From contig CAXKWD010000010.1 of assembly GCA_964059195.1 (NCBI GenBank), forward strand, positions 2,176,001 to 2,240,000: a stretch of 64,000 nt of DNA, read 5' to 3'. Below, piece by piece: positions 1-10,714 of the stretch (its first letter is position 1; the number at the start of each line of letters is the position of its first letter). The stretch comes from Ectobius pallidus (taxonomy: Eukaryota; Arthropoda; Insecta; Blattodea; Ectobiidae). Below the pieces are notes generated by a model, which did no database searches, had not been told where the DNA came from, and was given only the letters and a program-made list of their open reading frames with translations. The position numbers and the translations under genes are program-made.

Positions 1-35
1 CGCTTTGCAATCAATGACAGGTAGTTTTGCAATCA

Positions 36-39
<4 letters not shown>

Positions 40-73
<34 letters not shown>

Positions 74-2410
74 TTTATTATTGTCTATGTACCATACAAT
101 GTAGTTTCAGACATTGTCCCAAGTTAAGATGAAATAATAACATAAAATTACATAATAAAAAATCAGCATGATTAAACAATAAATACAAGACTTATAATAC
201 CAATATAATATCAATATTCATCAAACGAGTAGGACCTACAGGCATTTATTTATCAAGAAATGTTTGAGACTTTTATTAAATTGTAAATTTATTTTTTCTT
301 TTATTTCTAAAGGTAATTTATTATACCAGTACATTCCACTATTGAGAGGAGAATTTTGTTTACTTTTAAGCTGAACATGACTTCTATGCATATTGTTACA
401 AGTCCTGGTTTGATGCGTATGAATTTCACTGTTGAATTTTATTTTATTTTCATTATTTCTAGCCAAAAGAATTACATTAAATATATATAAACCAAATACA
501 GTTAAAATTTTGTTCTCAATAAATAGTTCTCTGCACGATTCTAAATAGTTTAGGTTAAAAATGGTTCTTAAAATTTTCTTTTGTAGCAATAAAATTCTTA
601 CCAATCTTCCTTTCGTTGCTGATCCACATATCACAATACCATAGTTTAGATGAGGAAATATTGTGCCGTAATATACCTTTAATAAAACATTGTTATCAAC
701 TATTTGAGCTAACCTACGAATCAAATAAATACCACTGGCTATTTTATTGCACAAATTATTTATATGATAACTTGTCATCAATAGTTATATCTAGAATATT
801 GCAGTATTGGCTGTTTGATATTGCCATACCGTTTATGAATATTTGAATACTACTATCAATTTTTGTTGTTTTAAATTTTAAAACTTGACTTTTTTTAAAT
901 TAATTGTTAAATTATTTTCTACAAAATACCTTGTTATGGTTTCAATTGCTGTGTTGGAATTATTCCTTAACGAATTTGTATCTGTACCACTTATAAGAAG
1001 TGAGGTATCATCCACATATATAAAGATTTTACTATTTAAAATAGTTGGCATATCATTAATATATAAAATGAACAAAAGAGGGACTCCATATTTATCGGTA
1101 TTAACATTGGATTTCATATTCTTAATAAAACCAATTTCCACATATTCAATTTCAGTATATTGCTTTCTACCTATCAAATAAGACGAGATAAAATTATTAG
1201 CTAAACCTCTTACACCGTAATATTAAAGCTTTTGCAGTAATACTTGATGGTTAACCGTGTCGAAGGCTTTTGTAAGGTCAAGGAAGACCCCCATTACTTC
1301 TTCACCCATTTCTAAAAGGTCAACAAGTGTTTCGATGAAATCAACGATTGCTGTTATGGTGGAGAAATCCTTTCTAAAACCATGTTGCGATTCTTTTAAT
1401 ATATTATTTCTATATAGATACTTGAGTAATCTATTAAAAAAACTGTTTCTACTCCAAGTAGTTTTTTCTCCTTATACCCTCTTATCACATCAACTTTTTC
1501 TATGATTTTACTGATTGTGGAAGTTAATGTAATTGGTCTATAGTTGTTTTTGTCATTAATGTCTCCCTTCTTATATATTGGTCTAACCTCACCTAGCTTA
1601 AGGGTTTGGGGAAATTTGCTTTTATTCATCGACTCATTAATTAAATGAGTTAGTGGTTTTAGTAATGGCTTTTTTCAGTATTTAATTACTTTGGATGAGA
1701 GACCATCCCATCCAGAAGAGGATTTGTTATGCAAATTGTTGATAATTGCTTCAACTTCCTTTTCATCAGTGTCAAATAGAGCCATAGAGTCCTTAGTATA
1801 ATATGGAGCAGAATGAAAGCACATGTCAGACATATGATGACTCATAAAATTTCCTACAGTTAAAAAGTGTTCATTGAATATTGAACATATGTCAATAGGA
1901 TCTGTGATTAAAATATCGTTATCTTGTAATCAGAGTTGCTAATTTTGCTAGTATTTCGAATCGAATTAACAATGTCCCATAATACTTTGGTTTTATTCCT
2001 ATAATTTATTATCATATCTCTATATTTATTGCGTTTAGAATCATTCAAATACTTATGATATTTCCTCGTATACATTTTATACAGTTCGTGATATCCGTTA
2101 AAACCTGTTACTTTATGTAATAAGTACATATCCTTAATTTTATTTCTTATTTCCTTAATTCCTGTAGGAAGTGTAACTTTATCTAAAATATTTCTTCCAG
2201 TATAATCTTTATATTTAAGAGGACAAGTTTTCTCAACGTTTTGCAGCAAAAAGTTATAAAAAACATCCCACTTTTCTTCGAGATCAGTAGTTTTATAAAC
2301 TATATCCCAATTTGTCTTAAGTAATAACTTATATAATTTACTTAGATTCTTATTATTTATGGATCTATACTGTTTTTTCAGTGACCGGCCCATAACCATT
2401 TGGAACACCT
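40..2410 (-). mobile_element. 5'-truncated non-LTR retrotransposon (jockey/CR1-like LINE)
   Basis: A minus-strand LINE copy. It reads from about 2408 down to a 3' tail of ATT repeats near position 40, preceded by AATAAAATT on the minus strand. The first ten bases of a tail-flanking motif (tttgcaatca) occur at 4-13 and again at 27-36, which may be local slippage rather than a target duplication. The 5' part with an endonuclease is missing, as is usual for LINEs truncated during reverse transcription. The coding part is described separately. Confidence 0.85.
236..2408 (-). pseudogene. LINE reverse transcriptase, frameshifted
   Basis: Remnant of a LINE ORF2. It would copy element RNA at the nicked target site. 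The pieces in order are: a linker rich in Lys and Tyr (2408-1908) like the region between endonuclease and polymerase; then at 1629-1396 the early polymerase motif with PIYKKGD and NYRPITLTS; then at 1177-878 the palm with a degenerate GVP..LLFILYINDMP block and the catalytic box as YVDDTS; then at 781-236 the thumb and C-terminal part (HLNYGI, ending near WYNKLPLEI). Different frames and several stops separate the pieces, so no full protein is made. No RNase H domain or C-terminal zinc knuckle is visible, which favours the jockey/CR1 group. The clade is an inference. Confidence 0.85.
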
Positions 2411-2439
2411 TTAGCTATATTAAACCCAATTACTTTACT

Positions 2440-2790
2440 GTTCATTTAAACATTAACATTATATCATACATTAACATTATAGCATACTCCACTGTTAAAT
2501 TTAATAGATATGTAAAGAATTTTTTGTAATTTTTTAGCTTTTAAGTAATTTTTGTTTCACTCCTTTTATGTATTTATGTTTTTATGTTTAATGCTTTTGT
2601 TTTACTTTCTTTTTTAGTTAAGCACATTATACACTCTATTTCTTTGTCTCTCCTCTTTCTTCACTTTGATATTTTTGAAACGGCACCCGAGCACGAGCAG
2701 TCTTGCTCATTCGGGTGTATTACTAAATGTAATACCTCTTGTAATATCTCTTGTAATAAATAAATAATAATAATAAAAATAAAAATAAAA
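2440..2790 (+). mobile_element. 3' end of a second LINE, opposite orientation
   Basis: Non-coding 3' tail. It has a hairpin-capable stretch around 2685-2718 (CCCGAGCACGAGCAG, short loop, GCTCATTCGGG), then repeated TGTAATA words and a terminal AATAAATAATAATAATA tail ending near 2790. This layout is typical of CR1/jockey-type LINE 3' ends. It lies head to head with the minus-strand LINE at 40-2410. No coding sequence remains. Confidence 0.6.
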
Positions 2791-3690
2791 TATTATAATA
2801 CTTATTGTACTAAGTCATATGGTTAGGATTCTTCCTGGAACTGTAAAGGACGACAGAAATACTGTACTATAACAGATATTTATTCTTATCACAAAAATCC
2901 TGTATTGGTGCCTTATTTGATTAGGCCTACACCTTATACATTATACATCTTCTTACTTAACAAATGAAAAAGAATAGCTGTCTCTTTTTACTTCAGTACA
3001 CTATGAAAGGCAACTTCTTTGTTTACCCTAAAATATATTTTCATACGTTTATAAGACATTAACAAAAAGTCTTTACAACACAACACATTTCACACGTTTA
3101 TAAGACATTAACAAAAAGCCTTTACAACACAACACATACGTTCACATTATTAACACATGCATGGAAGTATAACTCGATTGGTATGACCTGAGCCAAACAA
3201 ACGGCTGCGCAGTAGTCTACGATGACGTAATCTAGACCTGCCTGACCTTCGATGTTCTTTGCCAGTTCATACTGTAAAGACCGTGTAAAAAAAATTTAGT
3301 TTGCCTCACAGCATTCAACAGTGAAGACCCAACAGCGATATTCTGTGAGTTACGTACCATTACTTAAATGATATTTCATAACTAAAAAAATTAATATTTT
3401 ATTCACTTTATTTTTGTTTTCAATAGTTATGGCTATTATGAACTGCATAGTTTGGAATGAATAGTACAGTATATGCATTCTCTTGTGCTCCTACTCCATT
3501 GCTACCGGCGGACGATAAGCTATCTGCGCGTGTCAGGCTCAAGTCTTACCGATCGAGTTACTTTCAGAACGTTGAACCTTCAAAACTACAGTTACTTGTT
3601 TACAACGTTACCAACTCAATTTATAATTGAAGGGAAGCGTTGTAACTTTATAATAAGATTCTAACCAATGATCCCTTACAGTGGACATTG
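2791..3690. other. No recognisable gene; 50-bp tandem duplication inside
   Basis: AT-rich single-copy-looking sequence. The only structure seen is the duplication at 3044-3139, listed separately. A short open frame at 3473-3664 has no recognisable domain. Confidence 0.5.
3044..3139. repeat. 50-bp tandem duplication
   Basis: Two adjacent copies of a 50-bp unit containing acgtttataagacattaac and ctttacaacacaacaca. They differ at only one or two positions, so the duplication is recent. Confidence 0.9.
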
Positions 3691-3729
3691 AAAAGTTCCA
3701 TGCAAGTAACGAATTAATTGCACTTGCCA

Positions 3730-4195
3730 CTAATAACGTGGTAAAAACGTCGACTTTTTATTTCTTAGCAGTGGGAGAGTTAAAACAAGAGAGAGCAGCA
3801 ATGTTATGCAGTGTAGTGGGGTTCTTGGGTGAATGTTCGATATGGCGTGCCATAGCTGAACGATTACTACGGTGTTATGTTTGTGTGGGGAAGGGGGAGC
3901 CTGTAGTTTGGACACTGCATGTATTGGAAGCTGAAGTATTTTTCCCGGATATTAAACGATGTAATATCTCTTTTCGTATGGTTTTCCAAATATAGGCTAG
4001 CAAGCATTGTACGAAACGATATTCCACAGTGTGAGGCTTATTACGGTCGGTACGGTCTCTTCCCTGTAATAATTCTCCTGTTGGAATTAGCCCATTGATC
4101 AATTGATACCAAAGGCCTTTATGATGAGAAGATAGATGCTTGTTGTGTAAGTTTTTCCATACCCTCCTCCAATTGTATACTGGATTCTGCAGCAC
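3730..4195 (-). pseudogene. LINE ORF2 C-terminal fragment
   Basis: A 106-residue open stretch (4195-3875), continued in another frame to 3730. It reads VWKNLHNKHL, then LWYQLINGLIPTGELL, then HTVEYRFVQC followed by IWKTIRKEI. This is the pattern seen after the polymerase in jockey/R1-group LINEs, where a W.K.L..IP..ERL segment precedes a C..C...DT.EHR...C zinc knuckle. Here the first cysteines of the knuckle are lost. The other frame (3915-3730) continues with PHKHN, also typical of the end of these proteins. The fragment is short, isolated and dead. An unrelated plus-strand ORF over the same bases has no support. Confidence 0.6.
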
Positions 4196-4199
4196 AACT

Positions 4200-4850
4200 A
4201 GAGGGTGCTAGGCTATTTTCTCTCGATAAATATCTTTCGTCGTGAGCACGTCCCCTCTCGACGGGTATCTTACAGATTCGAGGACTTTCTTAACTCTTAA
4301 CATGTGAAACGTACGTTATTATTCCACGTAGATCCAGTGGTTCAAGAATTTGTCATCAGGTAACTGTGAGATAGGAAAGTATGGCTATATGAGTCACACA
4401 TATCTTGAGCGACTTCTAGGTCAAGTGTAAGAAGAATCTCTATTTTTACCTGAGCTTCATATTCTTCTTGCGCATAGCCTTTAGGTAGTAACTAGATTAA
4501 TAAAAAATATATTTCAGACACAATGGTAAAATTAACTCGAGCTGCAGAGGAAATGAACGAGATTCATTTACTTTTAACGGGCTAGAAAAGAACGCGAATA
4601 TTATTTAAATCTTAAACGATCGTTCGAGATAGTGAAAGCAGAACACAGACATTCACTAATGGACCACCCTCAATAATGAAAATGCTTTAGCCTTTTCTTA
4701 AAATGTACCTCAAGAGAAGATGGTTATGAAGGGAACAGTCAAAAATTAAAACATGATACTTAGGGAAGTTCTATATGAAAGATAAGAATTAAATATATTT
4801 TTCAGAAAACGAGAAAGTAGAGTCAATGGAAATAGAGCCAGTGCTTCCCT
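4200..4850. other. No recognisable feature
   Basis: AT-rich sequence with stops in all frames and no repeat or inverted repeat that I can support. Confidence 0.4.
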
Positions 4851-4855
4851 ATATA

Positions 4856-4880
4856 GTCGGCGCGAAAATGTTTTACACCT
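4856..4880. repeat. Solo terminal repeat of the GTCGG MITE family
   Basis: GTCGGCGCGAAAATGTTTTA directly after a TA matches the terminal repeat of the MITEs at 5104 and 27291 (GTCGGTGYGGAAATATTTTA). No matching right end is visible nearby. Confidence 0.5.
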
Positions 4881-5103
4881 ATAATTTCAGTTTACGGAGT
4901 CTATTTGCCCTTGTTTTTCAGGATGTTCGAGAATCTTTTCAAGATTTTTAAAGGACCAGTTCGACATTTAAGTTATGTGGTACATAAATATTTTTGCTTG
5001 ATTTTAAGGAAATTTTTTTTGTTCAAAATTTTGGTTAAAACATATTATTTATAAAATCGTACAAACACTGTTATACTTTAATCGTGTGGTGCTTAGGACT
5101 ATA

Positions 5104-5300
5104 GTCGGTGCGGAAATATTTTAAACAGTGGGATGGGTAGGTATTGTCCGCTCTTGAGCCAGCTGTAAAGTAAACAAGTATGTCTATCTCACTCTTAGGC
5201 AGATAGAATAATAGGCTAGAGTGAGACAGACTTACTTGTTTACTAAGAGCCGGTTCTAGAGCGGAAAATACCTACCCATCCCACTGTCTAAAACAGGCGA
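5104..5300. mobile_element. Palindromic MITE, GTCGG family, copy 1
   Basis: A fold-back element of about 195 bp. The left arm holds GTGGGATGGGTAGGTATTG, GTAAACAAGTATGTCT and TCTCACTCT. The right arm holds their reverse complements in reverse order. The left end is TA-GTCGGTGCGGAAATATTTTA. The right end is clear only to CCACTGTCTAAAACA and then decays. Copy 2 at 27291 has both ends and a TA duplication, so the family is TA-targeting. Confidence 0.8.
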
Positions 5301-6468
5301 GGACAGAAGGTTGCTCTGTGGCATCAATACATTCTGTTTCACGTGGTGAGACTTCTGCGAGAAGTTTGTGAAATGTGGGTGAAATGTGAGCGCTCTTGCT
5401 TGACGTCGTACACAGTGACGTGCTGTGCACTTCTTTCACAAACGTCATCACGTGACAGAGCTGTCCTCCACTGTTCTATGGGCATTCTTCCCACCTGTTC
5501 AGTTATGTTGAAAACTTTATTTAATGGCAATTCTATTTATATTTTCATATTTATAAAACTATGATTTCTTTATCATGCTATAGCTGGTAATGATTCGGTT
5601 TTTATTCCTTGCCTGGCTTTGAAATAGTTTATTTTCTCCTTCTACTTTCTTTTATTTTTAACAAATGAACTTCAATGCATTCTTTGATTTATTCTTTTCC
5701 ACTGGATTCATTTAATTACTACGAGTATATTACTTATTTTATAATCAATACCCAAGATTTAAATATCCAAACTATATTTAATTTATCATTCTCTTATCAT
5801 TCTCAAGAAGGTATTTCCTTTAAGTCATTTCTCTATGATAAGTTTTTATATTGATTAGTTCTTTGTTATCTTGACCAATAGAAGTCCTTTCTCACACATT
5901 GTTACTTATCTTCTACCAGTTTTGTTCCTTTTAAGGACATAATTTGTTCTATTCTGATGAAATCAATCATAAATTTGTGTATCCTTCAAGAATCAAGTCT
6001 ATTCAACTTATGATCTATTTGACAAGGTCTGGAAACCTTTATTGTCATCTACATTTCTACAAGTATTTAGCTAAATAGCTAAATATTTATTTAGTGGAAC
6101 GATCTTCATGGAGAGGAATTCTTCGGTCGTCCCATCATTCAAGACTGATTCTACTTATCAACTATTCTCATCTTAATCTACACTTTAAAGTTAGTTTTAA
6201 GCTATTACTACTATAATCGAGAAGATAAATATATTGAACTTTAACATTATGAAGAATTATGCATTTTAGTGACTTGCCAATTTCATTTGGCAATCTATAA
6301 TTTTAATGAAGGATACCATCTAAACATTTAAATATTATAACTTCTATTGTGGTGAACTGAACCACAAATTTCTGCAATTATCCATAGTGCTTCACTAGGA
6401 TTGGTCCTCCATTCAGAATACAGTCAATGAATTAAATTTTGCCATCGAGGGATCTTGTCTTCCATGTG
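5301..6468. other. No recognisable feature
   Basis: AT-rich sequence, GC-richer only near 5330-5480, where two overlapping ORFs on opposite strands have no recognisable domain. No repeats identified. Confidence 0.4.
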
Positions 6469-7640
6469 TAGGGTAAATCCGGGTGAGATGGCCATGCTTT
6501 TTTTAATGCTTAATAACTTGAAGGATTTTCAAGATAATTCGTGTGCAAAATGTTCAATTAGGTCCTTGGATATCACATTCTCATAGCATAATTTTTTATG
6601 GAGAAAAAATTTAATTTAGGGTGAGAAATCCCAACATTTAAAAAAATGGTGCGTTGGCCATCTCACCCGAGGTGTCAGGGGGAGATTGCCATAGGACATA
6701 GGGGTAGTTTTCGAAGGTAGAAAGTACAGGTAAAAAAGTAGAAATACTAGTTAGCTCTTCTCCAATAAATATATACAAATAAAATAAACTTAAGTGCCAA
6801 ATAAGTTATCACAACGTAAAAATAAACATATTTTGGAAAACAGAATCAATTCTGAGTAACTGAAAAGTTCTGATACATTTCTGAAAAGATAACTAAACTC
6901 TACTGCATGCCACTACTGCATGAATGGCGGGGAAGGGCATACCATCTAACCTCTACATCATTTATCTCCGTCTTTCGACTTTGTTAGTTGATGACAGGAA
7001 AACGTAAATATGGAAAATAATACAATATTGTGGAGCCACCTTTGGCATAGAAACATGAGTCCAATCCACTTTTTAAGCACATAAATAATTTTGAAAATGA
7101 ATTTAATATTGTATTTAATTAGGGGTACACTGTCAAAGTCGTCTCTATTTACATACATCTTTCCGGATTGGATTTTCAAAATTGTTTCATTAAGGTATAC
7201 GTATTAATATGTTCGTTTATGTCAATTCCCTACCAATAAAAATAAATAAGTAATTGAGAAGCGATGGAAATTAGTCTTAAATGAAAATTTTTACATTTCG
7301 CGTTAGAAAAAATCAGAAGATCTTGAAAATATGGCTCTTAAGTTGTTGGCCAACTCTCCCGGAAAAGAAGTGGGCCATCTCTCCTATTTGTAAAGGTGAG
7401 ATGGCCATACTCAGTAGTTAAAAATTGAAAAGTTTAGAACAGAACACGTAATACAAGTGAAGAATATAAGGTTCACTCACCTCACACAGTGAGTATCGTT
7501 TAACTGTTAGTAATAATGTCGGACTTCTGCTTATTTCATTCCACATACAAAAAATAAATGACCAGTTAGAAAACAGTAATGTTAAATCAATCGCAGATTT
7601 CTAATTATAAACAGCGCAGGTGTTCAACAATCGACTCTTA

Positions 7641-10131
7641 GGGTGGCGTGCACCAAACTCATGCAATTTACTCTTTTAGTAAGCCTTACTTCTTTAGTTC
7701 TAACTACTTTAGTAAGCTACTCTTTTAGTAACCGTACTCTTTTAGTAAGGACGGCGTGCACCAACCAGGAGTAAACTAAACTCGGCGGCTTTCAACATAG
7801 AGGAATGTACTAATGAAGTAAAAATTTTATTTACTCCCAGAGTAAATGAACTTACTCCACAAGTGGTGGAGAGCACCAACACGGAGTACGTTACTAACGT
7901 AGTAAGTTGTGGAGTAAATAAGGCCAATATTTACTCCTACTCAGGGGGTGGAGTAAAGTTGTGGAGTAAGTGTGTTCTGTGGCATTTGCGTGAGTTATGA
8001 GTTACATATCACATTAAATGGATTACATAGTTCAAACTGAGGATAAGTTATTGAGATGAAGAAGGTTGTATACCAAAAATGAGAGTTGTGGCAGGTGATT
8101 TAATAAATATTAAGCGAACCATACCTAGTAGGGCATTTAATAACATAAATAATTAAGCTCATAAATCCTTACATTAAATTTTGGCGTTTGGAAGAAACGA
8201 TGTCAGATTCTCACTACATTCATGTGATTTCAGCCAGTCAAATGTGGAAATATCATTGCGGAGAGCGATCCAACTAGGAAGACGTCCACCAAAGGTGAGG
8301 GGAAGAGTGAGTGGAAGGGACGTTTGCATTGCACGGTACAAGGAGCTCATGTGCTCTTAAATATCTTCCTAGCTGGATCGGCCTTTAGATGTTGCAGTTC
8401 TCCCTAACTTTGGGTCAGAAAACGACGATGTATTTCAAGCTAATCATATGGATACAGATATCGGCGAGGTATAGTACATTCCAATACATGAAAGCCTCCT
8501 TTCTTGGAGCTACCCAGAAAACACTTCCCCCTGCTACTTAACCATAGAATTACTGAACAATAGGTGATTCTCATTGTTAAACGATTTAATGTAATTATTG
8601 TAAATTAATTTTATTACATTACACTTCTATAGCTTAACTTAAAGCACAACATTACGAATGCCAGATTATAATAATAATTATAAGAGCTAAAAGTTCAATA
8701 GTTGCACCCGCAGTGTTAATGAATAATATGTCCTTTTTTCTAACCCAGGTGTAAAAATGTCCAAACAGGCCACATCGGAAGAAAATTTGACTGACTCTGG
8801 GATTAGCGTACATTGAGAAGGGGACACATTGTAAAACCATTCCTTAAAGACTCCCCAAGTCTCGAATGGAGGAGTGAGACGAGACTTTCATGTTTGGGAA
8901 TAAACTATAGCAGATGCTGCAGGTCTATAGTATGCTGCTAACTATTTTAATTAACCCTGTGGACAGGAAAGTGAGAAGCATTATAAACTATATAGAAAAA
9001 AATGCCAACATGAGTGCCGAAAGAAAATTTTAAGGAGAGGCCCGGAGGTTGAAGCTGCACAGGATCTAGAGAAATTATTTTTAAACACACAACCATCTAC
9101 ATAATTATTATTGGAGTTCATAGCTTCCGAAATATTGTACCGCCATTTTTTGTTTAAATATTACATTTCTCAGTTGTAATATTATTATTTTTATAAGGTA
9201 ATATTTTTTAAGTAAATGTTCTGTGCATTTGAAAAAGGACAGAAACATAATGCCCCTTATTAGTTTTGTTATCGTTTTTATCCCCCCTTTTTCATGGTTT
9301 TGTGTAATACTGCTTATTAATATTGTTAAACAGTCAATAAGTATTAATAATTCATTATAGTGAGAGTTATGATAAACAACTATAGAATAATTGATTTATC
9401 GTTTTTGGGGAAGAATATGTAACTTTAGGAAGTATAAATATTTTAATATATTTTATAACTTTATTATTATTATGAGAGAAATAATTATAATATTGAAAGT
9501 GAATCAATTATGAAAATCAACTGGAAATTCCAATTGTTTGCATTATAATACAGAAATAGTTTGCACAAAAATTGTAATCACAGTACCCATACGTAGGCTA
9601 CTAAACTGAAAATACTCAATTGAAGGAATTAAAATTAGTAATGAATAAAACATTACTATTAGACCTATTTTAAAACATGAAGATTGTCATTAGTAATATT
9701 TGGAACAAACCAAATTCATATTCATTGTTTCAGCGAACCTTTCCTTTTCATTATCTGGCACTTGAATAATACTGGCAATTGAAATGCACGTGTTCTGCTG
9801 CGCTGCACTAACGTTTCTGCTCTGTTCTGCGCAGAATTCGACTACTTCTTTAGTAAAAATCGCTTACTACTTTAGTAACAACTAAAGAAGTAACTATCAA
9901 TTGAGCTCTCCAACACCAACTAAAAGAGTAAGTTACTAAAAGAGTAGCACTAAAGTAGTAAATTTAGGAAGGGAACCTTACGTAACAAAAACCGGTTTGT
10001 CTGTCTCACTCTAGCACATACATTAGTATGACTTAAGAGTGAGACAGATGTACTGGTTCTTGTATACTCCAGGTATCCGTCTTAAATTTACTACTTTAGT
10101 AAGATTTACTCCTGGATGGTGCACGCCACCC
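7641..10131. mobile_element. TTA-flanked DNA transposon nested in the outer element (Harbinger-like)
   Basis: It has perfect 15-bp terminal inverted repeats, GGGTGGCGTGCACCA at 7641-7655 and its complement at 10117-10131, flanked by TTA on both sides (7638-7640 and 10132-10134). A 3-bp TWA duplication with GG-starting ends is typical of PIF/Harbinger. Subterminal regions are packed with TTACTMYTTTAGTAA words in both orientations, and a second copy of the end motif lies at 7752-7775. The interior (about 8000-9800) has no recognisable transposase or Myb/MADF protein, so it looks non-autonomous. Confidence 0.75.
9990..10062. repeat. Hairpin core related to the GTCGG MITE family
   Basis: Arms ACCGGTTTGTCTGTCTCACT and a near-complementary AGAGTGAGACAGATGTACTG surround a short spacer. 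The shared TCTCACTCT / AGAGTGAGACAGA core matches the centre of the MITE at 5104. It interrupts the subterminal repeats of the 7641-10131 element, so it is the youngest layer of that stack. Confidence 0.6.
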
Positions 10132-10257
10132 TTAGTACCAAAAGCTTGCCGCCTACCAAGTTACGTTCAAATATGTTTATCGGCCTTGAAATCAGAGCGA
10201 TTGGTCGTCTCCCCCGCATGGCCGTCTCTCCCGGAATTACCCTATTATTCATAATTT

Positions 10258-10414
10258 TAGCACGCCTGCCTTCCACTCCGGCGGCCCGGGTTCGATTCCC
10301 GGCCGGGTGGGGGATTTTTCAGTAGTGAAAGATCCCCTCCCCGGGTTCAGAACTGGGTAGGTTAAGTCTTAGGTTAAGATAATGCACATTGTGCGCGATT
10401 CCTTAATTATTATT
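10258..10414 (+). mobile_element. tRNA-derived SINE, 5'-truncated, with 14-bp target duplication
   Basis: A head with a pol III B box (GGTTCGATTCC near 10289-10299) inside a tRNA T-arm-like context, then a body and an ATT-repeat tail. Perfect 14-bp target site duplications, ATTATTCATAATTT, flank it at 10244-10257 and 10415-10428. The A box is missing or lost. It inserted at the right edge of the outer transposon. Confidence 0.85.
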
Positions 10415-10428
10415 ATTATTCATAATTT

Positions 10429-10658
10429 ACCATCGCAACTCTCATTGTAGCGCAAGAATATTCAAGATTATAATTTCTTGTTGTGTACTTTATATCATTT
10501 GTTTCGGAAGGCTTATTATTGCATATATTAAGTCTTCTTTGCTCGATTTCCCGTGAAATAGTAATTAATATTCAATCTGCTTGCTTAAGGCATAACATAC
10601 ATGATAATTTTCAGCCAATACGCATTATCATTGGCTACAATTCACGGGCCGAGCAATC

Positions 10659-10714
<56 letters not shown>

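Larger units (their letters stand above)
6471..10242. mobile_element. TA-flanked DNA transposon with 28-bp terminal repeats (outer element)
   Basis: The left end starts GGGTAAATCCGGGTGAGATG followed by GCCATGC. The reverse complement of the right end (10215-10242) starts GGGTAATTCCGGGAGAGACG followed by GCCATGC, so about 24 of 27 bases match. Both ends are flanked by TA (6469-6470 and 10243-10244), which fits a TA duplication as in the Tc1/mariner superfamily. Degenerate internal copies of the end motif occur at 6654-6670 and 7349-7420. No transposase is recognisable. Two-thirds of its length is a later insertion (7641-10131). Confidence 0.7.

Noticed and set aside
3681..3995. 104-residue plus-strand ORF
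   Set aside because: The minus strand of the same bases carries recognisable LINE motifs; the plus frame has none.
10288..10300. tRNA gene candidate at the B-box-like sequence
   Set aside because: No acceptor or anticodon stem upstream; flanked by perfect 14-bp duplications and a simple tail, so it is a SINE head.
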